Part shown: positions 19,035-27,937 of the stretch, one piece after another
Layout of the letters: each line of letters opens with the position of its first letter
Numbering within the stretch: position 1 is the first letter of the stretch
Notes under the pieces: generated by a model
Seen by the model: only the letters and a program-made list of their open reading frames with translations
Databases searched by the model: none
What the model was told of the DNA's origin: nothing
Translations under genes and position numbers: made by a program
Assembly: GCA_003223245.1 (NCBI GenBank)
Contig: QHYI01000124.1
Location: 1-64,000 of the forward strand
Reading direction: 5' to 3'
Length of the DNA: 64,000 nucleotides
Source: Acidobacteriota bacterium
GTDB lineage: Bacteria > Acidobacteriota > Terriglobia > Acidiferrales > UBA7541

Positions 19035-20555
19035 ATGGTTGGGGAGACAGGTCGTTGCGGGTCGGTGTACGGCGGAGTGGCCGAACCCTGCACGGTCATT
19101 TTGTTTGGCGCTTCCGGAGACCTCGCCAAGCGCAAAGTCATTCCCGCGATGTACGACCTGGCGGCGCACAATGCTCTGGGGCCGCGCTACGCAATCGTCG
19201 GGTTCGCCCGCACGGCCATGACCGAGGATGCTTTTCGCGCGAGCCTTGGCGAAGCCGCCAAAACGATTTCTGAAGTCGGACCCATTGATCCGAAAAAGTG
19301 GGATGAATTCGCGTCCAACCTTTATTACTGCCCCGGGGATTACGGCAACCAGGAAGCTTATGCGCAACTGGCCAAGCGGCTGGCCGAGTTGGAGGCGTCC
19401 AAAAATCTGGGTAGCAACCGCCTGTTTTATCTTTCTACCCCGCCTGAGGTTTATTCGGACATTGTCGAACAGCTTGGGCGCGCGGGGCTTGCGCGCCCTT
19501 CTTCGCCAGAGTCTTGGGTCCGCATCATTATTGAGAAGCCGTTTGGACGAGATTTAGCGAGCGCGAAGGAACTGAACAAAATCGTCCTCAACGTGTTCGA
19601 CGAGAAGCAGGTCTACCGTATCGATCATTACTTGGGAAAAGATACGGTCCAGAATCTTTTGGTTCTCCGCTTTGGCAATGGAATTTTTGAGCCGCTTTGG
19701 AACCGGAATTATGTAGATCACGTCCAGATTACCGCGGCCGAAACTCTCGGTGTGGAGCGGCGCGGCGGTTTTTACGAAACAGCTGGCGCGCTGCGCGACA
19801 TGATTCAGAGCCATGTCCTGCAACTGACTTCTCTTGTCGCCGTGGAACCCCCGGCTGCCTTTGACGCTACCGCAGTGCGAAACGAGAAATTGAAGGTCCT
19901 GCAATCCATTCGGCCATTCAATCTGGAAATGGTGGCGCAGTCGATTGTCCGGGGACAATACGCGCCTGGGAAAATTGGCGAGCCTGTCCCCGGCTACCGC
20001 GATGAGCCGGGCGTAAATCCTGCCTCGAAAACCGAAACTTTTGTCGCAGGGAAATTGCTGATCGACAATTGGCGCTGGGCCGGCGTTCCTTTTTATATCC
20101 GAACCGGCAAGCGCCTCGCTAAACGCAGCACCGTAATTATGATTCAGTTCCATTGCGCGCCGCATATCGTGTTTCGAGAGCGCGAGGTGGAACCCAATCG
20201 TCTGGTGCTGAACATCCAGCCCGACGAAGGCATTTCCATCAGCTTTGGCGCGAAGCGGCCCGGAACGGAAATGAGCATTGGCAATGTCACCATGGATTTT
20301 AGCTACCGGGAAGGGTTCGGAGACACTACGCGCAGTGCTTATGCCACGCTGCTGAACGACTGTGTGCGCGGCGACGCCACGCTTTTCGATCGCGGCGATA
20401 GCGTCGAAGCCGCGTGGGCGCTCGTAGACCCCATCTTGGACGTGTGGAGCGCCACGCGGACCGCCAAAGTGCCGCAATACCCGGCCGGTAGCTGGGGACC
20501 GCGGGAATCCGATCTTCTGCTCGAACGCGAAGGTCGACAGTGGTATAACCCATAG
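19035..20555 (+). CDS. zwf: Glucose-6-phosphate 1-dehydrogenase
   Basis: 506 residues. The NADP-binding [10 protein letters not shown] is near the N-terminus, and the active-site signature RIDHYLGK spans 195-202 with His198. It oxidises glucose 6-phosphate to 6-phosphogluconolactone, feeding the pentose phosphate or Entner-Doudoroff route. A GGAG-rich stretch precedes the ATG. It is followed at 51 bp by glk, and gntK lies further downstream. Confidence 0.96.
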   Translation: MVGETGRCGSVYGGVAEPCTVILFGASGDLAKRKVIPAMYDLAAHNALGPRYAIVGFARTAMTEDAFRASLGEAAKTISEVGPIDPKKWDEFASNLYYCPGDYGNQEAYAQLAKRLAELEASKNLGSNRLFYLSTPPEVYSDIVEQLGRAGLARPSSPESWVRIIIEKPFGRDLASAKELNKIVLNVFDEKQVYRIDHYLGKDTVQNLLVLRFGNGIFEPLWNRNYVDHVQITAAETLGVERRGGFYETAGALRDMIQSHVLQLTSLVAVEPPAAFDATAVRNEKLKVLQSIRPFNLEMVAQSIVRGQYAPGKIGEPVPGYRDEPGVNPASKTETFVAGKLLIDNWRWAGVPFYIRTGKRLAKRSTVIMIQFHCAPHIVFREREVEPNRLVLNIQPDEGISISFGAKRPGTEMSIGNVTMDFSYREGFGDTTRSAYATLLNDCVRGDATLFDRGDSVEAAWALVDPILDVWSATRTAKVPQYPAGSWGPRESDLLLEREGRQWYNP

Positions 20556-20605
20556 TTGCATCATTTTTTCAACCGATTTAAAAGAGGGGATTAGAAGGGG
20601 GATCG

Positions 20606-21589
20606 GTGATCCTTGCGGGAGACGTCGGCGGCACCAAATGTAACCTGGCCCTGTTTTCCGAAAAGGATGGCAACCTCGCGCCGGTTTTCCGTCACCGCTT
20701 TGCCAGCAAAGAATTTGCGCAGTTCGATTTGATCGTCAAGGAATTCTCCCGCCAAGCCAACGAGCACCTCGGCGGCGAACGAATTAATGCCGCCGGCTTT
20801 GGCATCGCGGGCCCGGTCATCAACGGCCGCGTGCGCGCCACGAATCTCCCCTGGATCGTGGAAACCGAGACGCTCATTAAGGAGCTCAACGTTCCGCACG
20901 TGGTCTTGCTGAATGACCTTGGCGCGTGGGGCCACAGTCTCGAACATCTTGCTCCCGAGGATTTCTGCGTCCTGAATCCAGGCAAGCCCGAACCAGGCGG
21001 CACACGCGCGCTGCTCGCGGCGGGTACGGGCTTGGGGGAATCCATCCTCTTTTGGGATACCGGCCGATACCACGTAGTGCCTTCCGAAGGCGGGCATTCC
21101 GATTTTGCTCCCCATACAGAGCAGCAGATTGAGCTGCTCCGCTTTATGCGCCGCCGTTATCCGCAAGTGAGTTGGGAGCTGATTCTTTCCGGCCGCGGCT
21201 TCCGCACCATTCACGAATTCCTGGCACCGAAAGTTTTGCACGCTTCTTTTGAAGATCCCGACGCGGACCCCGCTCCTGAAATTACCCGGCGGGGTTTGGA
21301 TAAGTCTTGCCGCGTCTGTTCGGACACTCTTGATTTGTGGACCGCCATTTACGGCGCTGAGGCGGGAAATCTCGCGCTGAAGGTTCTGGCGCTCGGCGGC
21401 GTATATGTGGCTGGCGGCATCGCCATCAAAATCCTCGAAAAAATGAAGGATGGTTCGTTTTTTCACGCCTTCAAGGATAAGTGGAAATTCGAAGGCCTTC
21501 TCAGCAATATCCCCGTCTCCATCATCCTGAATGAGTCTGCGCCCTTGCTCGGCGCGGCCTACGAAGCGCTGGCGGCAGTCGATCGATAG
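20606..21589 (+). CDS. glk: Glucokinase (Glk family)
   Basis: 327 residues from GTG 20606 with a purine-rich AAGGGGG site just upstream. The phosphate-binding loop ILAGDVGGTKCNLALF and the NDLGAWGHS segment carrying the catalytic Asp are intact, with AAGTGLGES further on. It phosphorylates glucose for the adjacent zwf enzyme. The length and motifs match the bacterial Glk group rather than ROK kinases. Confidence 0.92.
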   Translation: MILAGDVGGTKCNLALFSEKDGNLAPVFRHRFASKEFAQFDLIVKEFSRQANEHLGGERINAAGFGIAGPVINGRVRATNLPWIVETETLIKELNVPHVVLLNDLGAWGHSLEHLAPEDFCVLNPGKPEPGGTRALLAAGTGLGESILFWDTGRYHVVPSEGGHSDFAPHTEQQIELLRFMRRRYPQVSWELILSGRGFRTIHEFLAPKVLHASFEDPDADPAPEITRRGLDKSCRVCSDTLDLWTAIYGAEAGNLALKVLALGGVYVAGGIAIKILEKMKDGSFFHAFKDKWKFEGLLSNIPVSIILNESAPLLGAAYEALAAVDR

Positions 21590-21681
21590 CCGTCAAGCTT
21601 CGGCTTCTGCCATCGAAACAGGAATCCTCAACCTTCTTTCAGGCTTTCAGGCGGTGACGCGCGCTTGTTACGCTTGAGGAA

Positions 21682-22230
21682 ATGGCCTTCCGGGAAGACA
21701 GTTTGGGCGAATGGAAGCCCGTTTCGCGCGGGGTGGGCATTGCTTGGCTGTTCGCTTATTCGCTTTTTCTTCTTTACGCTTGGGCGGACCGCTCCGGATT
21801 CCTTTTTCTCGATTACGTCAACCTCATCATCCATGAAGGCGGACATTTTTTCTTCAGTTGGTTCGGTGAAACCATGCACATTGTTGGCGGCACGCTTGGA
21901 GAGTTGATCGTGCCAACGCTCTGCGCTGCTTATTTTTTCTGGCAACGAGAGACTACCGGTTTTGCTTTCTCTTGTTTCTGGTTCTTTGAAAATTTTCCGT
22001 ATATCGGCACCTACATGGCGGATGCGCGGGCACAGGCTTTGCCTTTGGTGGGATCCGACACAGGCGACTGGACGATTCTCTTCGGCCAATGGGGATTGCT
22101 TCTTCAAGATCGGAAAATCGGGGGCTCCCTGCGCGCCCTGGGTTGGTTCGGTATGATTGCGGTTGTTGCATGGCTGGCGTATCGCGTGGTCCAGGACTCC
22201 AGGCCCAAGCTCCACGCGCTTTCCGAATAA
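21682..22230 (+). CDS. Small integral membrane protein with HEGGH metal-site motif
   Basis: 182 residues with about four to five hydrophobic helices. HEGGH at 51-55, inside NLIIHEGGHFFFSWFGE, has the HExxH spacing of membrane zinc metalloproteases such as M50/S2P. Further conserved-looking acidic/aromatic stretches are GDWTILFGQWGLL (near 133) and WFFENFPYIGTYMADAR. The usual NPxxxxDG third-ligand motif of S2P is not seen, so protease activity is uncertain. It sits between glk and mmsA on the same strand. Only the fold-level suggestion is supported. Confidence 0.7.
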   Translation: MAFREDSLGEWKPVSRGVGIAWLFAYSLFLLYAWADRSGFLFLDYVNLIIHEGGHFFFSWFGETMHIVGGTLGELIVPTLCAAYFFWQRETTGFAFSCFWFFENFPYIGTYMADARAQALPLVGSDTGDWTILFGQWGLLLQDRKIGGSLRALGWFGMIAVVAWLAYRVVQDSRPKLHALSE

Positions 22231-22367
22231 TTGATCCCATTTTTAATTTTGCTTTGTCATGCAAGCGCCACCCCCACTATTCTTTGGTAAGCTAGACGAC
22301 GCGGTTCCTCAAAGAACGGCCTTGCCGGACGTCTCCCCGATTTCAGACACAGGCCAAGGAGTAGACC

Positions 22368-23861
22368 ATGGGCAGCGCAGTAACCACTCAAGTTCTCGAA
22401 CTGGAAAACTACGTGAACGGCGCCTGGCGGCGCGCCAATGCCTCCGAATTCGCCGATGTTACGAATCCCGCGACCGCGGAACTGCTGGCGCGCACGCCCC
22501 TTTCCTCACCGGCCGATGTGGACGCCGCCGTTCAAGCCGCTGCCGCGGCGTTTCCCGCGTGGCGCCGCACGCCTCCCGGCGAACGTATTCGATATCTTTT
22601 CAAACTGAGAAATCTTCTCGAAGACAATATCGATGAACTCTCACGCATCATCACCACCGAAAATGGCAAGACCTTTGCCGAAGCCAAAGCGGAGATGCGT
22701 CGTGCAATCGAGAATGTCGAAGTCGCCTGCGGCATCCCCACGATGATGCAGGGCTACAACCTGGAAGACGTAACGCCCGGTGTTGACGAGATGCAAATCC
22801 GCCAGCCGCTCGGCGTGGTTGCGGCCATCACGCCCTTCAACTTCCCGGCGATGGTCCCTTACTGGTTTTTGCCTTACGCGATTGCCTGCGGCAACACCTT
22901 CATCCTCAAACCCTCGGAGCGCGTCCCGCTCTCCATGCGCCGCGCTTTCGAGTTGCTTGAAAAGGCAGGTCTGCCTAAGGGCGTCGTCAACCTCGTCAAC
23001 GGTGGCCGCGAGGTCGTCAACGCGCTTTGCGATCATCCGCAAGTGCGCGCCATCAGTTTTGTCGGCTCGACGCCGGTAGCCAAACACGTGTACGCGCGCT
23101 CTGCGGCCAGCGGCAAGCGCATGCAGTGCCAGGGCGGGGCAAAAAATCACGTCATCGTTCTGCCCGATGCGGAGATGGACATGGCCACACAAATCATCAG
23201 CGACAGCGCCTTCGGCTGCGCCGGGCAGCGCTGCCTGGCAGTTTCCGTCGCGGTCACTATCGGCGAAGCCCAAAAAACGTTTCGCGATTCCATCGCGCAA
23301 GCCGCTTCCAAGATTCATGTCGGGAACGGCCTCGATGCGGGCGTGCAAATGGGGCCGGTCATCACCAAGGAAAGCAAACGGCGCATCGAGACCTTAATTA
23401 ACGCTGGTGTTGGCGAAGGCGCGAAGCCTATTCTGGACGGACGCGGCACGAAGATTCCGAAATACGAGGCTGGGAATTTCGTGACGCCCACGATTCTGGA
23501 TGGTCTCCCCCCCACGAGCCAGCTCGCGCATACGGAAATCTTTGGTCCGGTCCTAAGCCTGGTTCACGCCGATTCCATTGACGACGCCATGGAATTCCTT
23601 CGCCGCAGCCCCTACGGAAATCAGGCCTCCCTGTTTACCAGTAGCGGTTCGGCCGCGCGCAAGTTCCGCTATGAAGCTCCCGCGGGTAACATTGGCATTA
23701 ACATCGGCGTCGCCGCGCCGATGGCTTATTTCCCCTTCAGCGGCTGGAAGGAGAGCTTTTTCGGCATTTTGCACGGACAAGGGCGCGACGCCGTGGAATT
23801 CTTCACCGAATCAAAAATTGTCATCGAGCGCTGGTCGCGCCAGGAAACCCGCAAATTCTGA
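22368..23861 (+). CDS. mmsA: CoA-acylating methylmalonate-semialdehyde dehydrogenase
   Basis: 497 residues of the aldehyde dehydrogenase superfamily. The catalytic Cys289 is in AGQRCLAVS. Features such as [27 protein letters not shown] and the C-terminal [12 protein letters not shown] are typical of MmsA/IolA. These enzymes convert methylmalonate or malonate semialdehyde to propionyl- or acetyl-CoA in valine or inositol breakdown. AAGGAG lies six bases before ATG 22368. No other inositol or valine genes adjoin it. Confidence 0.92.
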   Translation: MGSAVTTQVLELENYVNGAWRRANASEFADVTNPATAELLARTPLSSPADVDAAVQAAAAAFPAWRRTPPGERIRYLFKLRNLLEDNIDELSRIITTENGKTFAEAKAEMRRAIENVEVACGIPTMMQGYNLEDVTPGVDEMQIRQPLGVVAAITPFNFPAMVPYWFLPYAIACGNTFILKPSERVPLSMRRAFELLEKAGLPKGVVNLVNGGREVVNALCDHPQVRAISFVGSTPVAKHVYARSAASGKRMQCQGGAKNHVIVLPDAEMDMATQIISDSAFGCAGQRCLAVSVAVTIGEAQKTFRDSIAQAASKIHVGNGLDAGVQMGPVITKESKRRIETLINAGVGEGAKPILDGRGTKIPKYEAGNFVTPTILDGLPPTSQLAHTEIFGPVLSLVHADSIDDAMEFLRRSPYGNQASLFTSSGSAARKFRYEAPAGNIGINIGVAAPMAYFPFSGWKESFFGILHGQGRDAVEFFTESKIVIERWSRQETRKF

Positions 23862-23947
23862 GAGTTTATGACCAAGCCTAGTGCGACGATCCGGGTTCCT
23901 TCAGAGCCCGCCTGCGCCGTCGTCCCGAATGAAGTGCGCTATTTGCC

Positions 23948-24439
23948 GTGATCGTACTCTTAATGGGCCCCGCCGGGTCGGGAAAAACCACTGTCGGAAA
24001 GCTGCTTGCCTCACAGCTTTCCTGGGGATTTGCTGATGGTGATGATTTTCATCCGTCGGCAAACGTCGCGAAAATGTCGCGTGGCATCCCGCTGACGGAT
24101 GAAGACCGCCTTCCCTGGCTCCAAGCCATCCGGGACGCCATGAAACAATGGCTAGCGCAGGGGCAAAATGTCGTTCTCGCCTGCTCTGCCCTGAAGCGCA
24201 GTTATCGCGACTTACTGGGAATCGGTTCGAATGCAAAAGACATCAAGCTGGTCTATCTGAGGGGCAGCTATGACCTCCTGCTCGAGCGGCTGCATTTGCG
24301 CAAAGGCCACTACATGAAAGAGCAGATGCTCACCAGCCAACTCGCGGACCTCGAAGAGCCAACCGATGCCCTGCCGATCGACGTGTCAAAGCCGCCTGAA
24401 GAAATCGCCTCCGAAATCCGTCAACATCTTGGCTTGTGA
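23948..24439 (+). CDS. gntK: Gluconokinase
   Basis: 163 residues from GTG 23948. The P-loop MGPAGSGKTTVGKLL is followed by the GntK hallmark ADGDDFHPSANVAKMSRGIPL and later ACSALKRSYRDLL. It phosphorylates gluconate to 6-phosphogluconate, joining the pathway fed by zwf and glk upstream. The 140 bp that follow show no gene. Confidence 0.93.
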   Translation: MIVLLMGPAGSGKTTVGKLLASQLSWGFADGDDFHPSANVAKMSRGIPLTDEDRLPWLQAIRDAMKQWLAQGQNVVLACSALKRSYRDLLGIGSNAKDIKLVYLRGSYDLLLERLHLRKGHYMKEQMLTSQLADLEEPTDALPIDVSKPPEEIASEIRQHLGL

Positions 24440-24580
24440 AGGTGCGCTACCAGGCGCACAACTTGTCATTCCGGGCGAACGAAGGCTTTTGCAGAAGGTA
24501 TATTTCGAGAAATCCTCAGCGCAAGACTCATCCGCCACGGTGGCAACAGCGTCCCCTTTCTTACTCAGAACTAAAAACTC

Positions 24581-25201
24581 TTACGGCTTTGCTGGAGCCG
24601 GTGCCGGCTGCGAACTTGGCGCTGCCGGAGTGCTCCCAAAATTCACCTTGGGCGCTTGCCGGGCGCCTTCTTCTGTTTTGAAGTACGCGTTGTTACGCGT
24701 GAAACCGCCCAGGCTTGCCACAAGGCTGTTGGGGAAAGTCGCTATAAATGTGTTGTAGTCCTGTACGGCTTCGTTGTAGCGGCGGCGCTCGACGGCGATG
24801 CGGTTTTCTGTACCGGCAAGTTCGTCTTGCAGGCGAAGAAAGTTCTCATTGGATCTGAGCTGCGGATAGTTTTCTGCCAGCGCCAGAAATTTGACCATCG
24901 CCCCGTCCACTTGGTCGTTGGCGGCAATTTTTTCCGCTGGTGTTTTTGCGCTCAGATAAGCCGCCCGGGCCCTGGCAATTTCTCCGAAGACGGTCTGCTC
25001 TTGCGTCGCATAGCCCTTGACCGTCTCCACGAGATTCGGAATCAAATCCGCACGCCGCTGCAGCACTACGTCCACCTGCGACCACGCCGCATTCACCGCT
25101 TCGCGCTTTATCGCCATCTGGTTCCTGCGGCTGATGAACGAGCCGGCAAAAATCAGCGCGATGATCACCAGGACCGCCAAAACAGTCAGAGAATTCTTCA
25201 T
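24581..25201 (-). CDS. LemA family membrane protein
   Basis: 206 residues. One N-terminal transmembrane helix (VLAVLVIIALIFAGSFI) precedes the helical LemA domain (RREAVNAAW-like, RRADLIPNLVETVKGYA, YNEAVQDYNTFIATFP). The C-terminus is Pro/Ala-rich. ATG 25201 is preferred to GTG 25207 because GAGGTGG lies just upstream. LemA proteins often travel with TPM-domain proteins; this one is the last gene of a three-gene set with the nucleotidyltransferase and TPM genes. The function is not established. Confidence 0.9.
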   Translation of the reverse strand: MKNSLTVLAVLVIIALIFAGSFISRRNQMAIKREAVNAAWSQVDVVLQRRADLIPNLVETVKGYATQEQTVFGEIARARAAYLSAKTPAEKIAANDQVDGAMVKFLALAENYPQLRSNENFLRLQDELAGTENRIAVERRRYNEAVQDYNTFIATFPNSLVASLGGFTRNNAYFKTEEGARQAPKVNFGSTPAAPSSQPAPAPAKP

Positions 25202-25222
25202 ATCCACCTCTGTCTTTCGATT

Positions 25223-25975
25223 TCAGTTGCCTGTTTTTTTCACGCGCTGCCATTCCCGCTTCGGAAGATGATGGTCAAGCGCTTGCAAAACTTTCTCCAA
25301 CGCCTTTAGATACGCGCCGTACACCGGGACAATTTCTCCATGAAACTCACCGTTTTCCCGTAGGTGCAAAAGCGCCTCGAAAGCCGACGCATCCGTACCC
25401 GTCAGCGCCGCGGCTCTTGCGACGATTTCGCGCGCGTGCACCGGCGGCTGCTCCCCATACGCAATCACCGTGTGGCGAAGCAGCGTCAGCACTCCGGAAA
25501 AGGATTTTCGCAACACCGGCGCGAGTTCGTGAGTGTTTCCCGGCGCTCGGAGATAATGCTGCCGCAGCTTTAAAAGAAGCGTCCGCAGGTCATGTTCAAT
25601 TTGCAGGCGATGCAAATTCATGGGCACTTCGATTTTGGCTACGAGATCGTCTCCATACAGCACGCGGCGTCCTTGTTTCATGTCTAAAATTTCGATCGCG
25701 AACACGTCCGCGGCCTGCCGCAATTCTTCGTGCGTAAAGAAAAGCGGCGCGGGCTCCTTCTGGTCAACGCACCACCATTTCACCACGCCCGCCAGGCGGC
25801 CAAGTTCCTCGACGGTCAGCGAACGCAGAATGCAGACGACATTGAGGTCGGAGTGCCCTTCGTGAAAATCCCCGCGCGCCCCCGAGCCGAACAAGATCAC
25901 GCACTCCAGGTTGCTAGCCGCAAATTCCTTTAACCGTTTCACGAGTTCCGCCAATTTTGCATCGGTTGAAAGCAT
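25223..25975 (-). CDS. Nucleotidyltransferase-domain protein (MNT type)
   Basis: About 250 residues. The nucleotidyltransferase motif ILFGSGARGDFHEGHSDLNVV (GSx10-12DxD-like) is near residue 33. The rest is helical, resembling HEPN or substrate-binding helices (LRTLLLKLRQHYL). ATG 25975 is preferred over TTG 25993 because a GAGGCGG stretch precedes it. It is sandwiched between TPM and LemA genes with gaps of 33 and 21 bp, so it is probably co-transcribed. The substrate is unknown; it does not look like a CD-NTase. Confidence 0.78.
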   Translation of the reverse strand: MLSTDAKLAELVKRLKEFAASNLECVILFGSGARGDFHEGHSDLNVVCILRSLTVEELGRLAGVVKWWCVDQKEPAPLFFTHEELRQAADVFAIEILDMKQGRRVLYGDDLVAKIEVPMNLHRLQIEHDLRTLLLKLRQHYLRAPGNTHELAPVLRKSFSGVLTLLRHTVIAYGEQPPVHAREIVARAAALTGTDASAFEALLHLRENGEFHGEIVPVYGAYLKALEKVLQALDHHLPKREWQRVKKTGN

Positions 25976-26008
25976 TTCCGCCTCATTCCGCAAGCCGCAA
26001 ACTTTGTT

Positions 26009-26830
26009 TTACCATCCGCCTGATGCTCCCCCGCCCCCGCTGCTCCCGCCGCCGAATCCGCCAAATCCTCCTCCGCCGCCCCAGCCACCCGATCCCCCGC
26101 CAAATCCTCCTCCGCCCCAACTGCCTCGCGATCCCCGGCCAGAATTGGCCATCATCCCAAGCAAAAACCACAGCAGGCCGCTTCCACCTGACCCGCCAAA
26201 GCGTCCTCCGGAGGCGCGTCCGAGGAATGAAAATAGAATAATCAACCCGACGAAAAGCCAGAACAGCCCGATTCCGCCGCCATCGTTTCTGTGCCGGATC
26301 CGCCGCACGGACGGCTCGCCGCTCAGCGTAACGTTCGAATCATCGGCGATGTACTTTGCCAATTGCCATGCGGCGATTTCCACCGCGTCGCCGTAATCGC
26401 CCTGACGCAGAAACGGCACCATCGCGCGACCTGTGTCTCCCGCGCGCGCATCGTTGATGACCGGTTCGAGGCCGTAGCCGACCTCGATGCGGTATTTGCG
26501 GTCATTGGGCGCCAGCAACAAAAGTACGCCGCGATCGTCCTTCTTGCTTCCGATGCCGAGCCGCTTGAAAAGATCGGCCGCATAATACTCGATGATTTCT
26601 CCATCCAGCGAGCGGACCGTCACGATGGCCATTTGCGCGCCCGTTTTCTGCTCGAGTTCGGTGCACAACGCTTCTAGATTGCCTTTTTTCTCCGCGCCGA
26701 TCACCCCGGCTAGGTCTGTCACATAACCCGTGGGATGAATGCTCTTGATGTCTTCGGCGCAAGCGCGGCCCGCAGCGAAAAACAGGGTGCACAGCAAGAC
26801 GGCATTTCGAAAAGCATGAGCAGTACGCAT
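26009..26830 (-). CDS. TPM-domain protein with glycine-rich tail (YgcG-like)
   Basis: 273 residues from ATG 26830, which starts a good signal peptide (FRNAVLLCTLFFAAGRACA); a GTG at 26884 would only add a poorly supported leader. The TPM domain covers about 30-160 (GYVTDLAGVI, RSLDGEIIEYYAADLFKRLGIG, DDRGVLLLLAPNDRKYRIEVGYGLE). A transmembrane helix (GIGLFWLFVGLIILFSFL) and a tail of Gly/Ser/Trp repeats follow. TPM proteins act at the envelope, and some have phosphatase activity. It is the first gene of the TPM-nucleotidyltransferase-LemA set. Confidence 0.85.
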   Translation of the reverse strand: MRTAHAFRNAVLLCTLFFAAGRACAEDIKSIHPTGYVTDLAGVIGAEKKGNLEALCTELEQKTGAQMAIVTVRSLDGEIIEYYAADLFKRLGIGSKKDDRGVLLLLAPNDRKYRIEVGYGLEPVINDARAGDTGRAMVPFLRQGDYGDAVEIAAWQLAKYIADDSNVTLSGEPSVRRIRHRNDGGGIGLFWLFVGLIILFSFLGRASGGRFGGSGGSGLLWFLLGMMANSGRGSRGSWGGGGFGGGSGGWGGGGGFGGFGGGSSGGGGASGGW

Positions 26831-27254
26831 TGGGGGATTTGGACCTGTCCGTTGCCTTCCTCTATTGCTACGTCCGCCAACCACGAAAATATCACTATTC
26901 CGCTTACCCTTTTATACTGAATCGCTGCTGAAGGAACGGTGATTCCGGTCACAAAACTGCATGATGAACGAGCCGTCGAATTCTCTCCAGCTTATAGGGA
27001 AAATTCACGCAAGCGGTTTTTGCCGCATTAAGCTTTCGCTCACCGCAAACGAGTTATATTTTTCCATCGCCTCTTTCTCGCTGGCCGCGTGATTGCTCGC
27101 AACCCCCGGGGGGATTCCAGAAAAGGAGAGCAGTGTGACCAGGCGACGGATTTGCCTCGTGTCCCGCAAACCGCGCCGAGGTGCATTCCATCACCAAGGC
27201 AGGTGACACCTACACTCTTTCCTCGTAACGAGAATCCCCAAGATGGAGAATTCT
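26831..27254. other. Intergenic region upstream of TPM and Hsp20 genes
   Basis: About 420 bp between divergent genes. I looked for a CIRCE-type inverted repeat and for a clearly spaced promoter before the Hsp20 gene and found neither. No coding frame with a credible start or composition is visible. It presumably carries promoters for both flanking genes. Confidence 0.5.
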
Positions 27255-27767
27255 ATGAAAGAGTCAATCATTGAGAGGACCATGAAGCCCCTTCCGGTGC
27301 CCTTCGAGGAGTTTGAGGAGTTTTCCACGCCGATGCAGGAATTCTTTGACCTGATCGCGCGCCGCCCCTTCGAACTGCTCGGCGCCACGCCGCGGTTCTT
27401 CGCCCGCGAGCTGGAGAGCTTTTTCAAGACGGAGCCGGAAGTGTTCCGCCCGGTCAACCTGAAACTCTTTGAGACCGAGGAAGCGCTGATCGTGCGCGCC
27501 GAAGTGCCCGGCTTCACGGAGAAGGAGCTGGACATCAACGCGGAGCCCTGGAGGCTCGTCATCACGGCCAAGAAGGAGTTCAAGGAAGAGAAGAAAGATG
27601 TACCCGTATACAGGGAGAAGCTCAACCAGATCTATCGCACGGTGAAGTTCCCGGCCGAGATTCGTCCGGAAGAGGTCAAGGCCATCCTGAAAAACGGCGT
27701 GCTCGAACTCACTCTTCCGAAGGCGAAAGTGGTGAAGAAGATTCATGTGGAAGTGAAGCCACTCTGA
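27255..27767 (+). CDS. Hsp20/alpha-crystallin family small heat shock protein
   Basis: 170 residues from ATG 27255, chosen because GGAG at 27246-27249 is well spaced for it; the upstream ATG 27243 would bury that site. The alpha-crystallin domain spans about 70-168, with VRAEVPGFTEKELDI and the C-terminal GVLELTLPKA strand motif. The N-terminus is rich in Phe/Glu/Pro. It is an ATP-independent holdase that binds unfolding proteins. A strong intrinsic terminator follows. Confidence 0.92.
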   Translation: MKESIIERTMKPLPVPFEEFEEFSTPMQEFFDLIARRPFELLGATPRFFARELESFFKTEPEVFRPVNLKLFETEEALIVRAEVPGFTEKELDINAEPWRLVITAKKEFKEEKKDVPVYREKLNQIYRTVKFPAEIRPEEVKAILKNGVLELTLPKAKVVKKIHVEVKPL

Positions 27768-27790
27768 AAAAGAGAAATTGCCAGAGTAGA

Positions 27791-27830
27791 GGCGGGCGCG
27801 CACGCGAGCGCGCCCGTCCTGTTTTCTTAT
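27791..27830 (+). terminator. Intrinsic terminator after the Hsp20 gene
   Basis: An 11-bp G+C-rich stem (27791-27801 with 27808-27818, one G-U pair) and a six-base loop, followed by CTGTTTTCTTATTT. Confidence 0.85.
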
Positions 27831-27937
27831 TTCCTAAATCATCGTATGCTTGGGAGACACGGAATTTTTCCCGCACTTTCTGAAAGGGCTGTTCGCGTTG
27901 CAGGGAGCGAGTGCGTGCGGCCCAAGGTCACTACAAC

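Noticed and set aside
25223-25975. CD-NTase partner for the Cap15-like protein
   Set aside because: The motif is of the small MNT type, and the gene lies 12 kb away inside a TPM/LemA operon.
26885-27242. CIRCE or other heat-shock operator before the Hsp20 gene
   Set aside because: No TTAGCACTC-type inverted repeat or other strong palindrome could be found.
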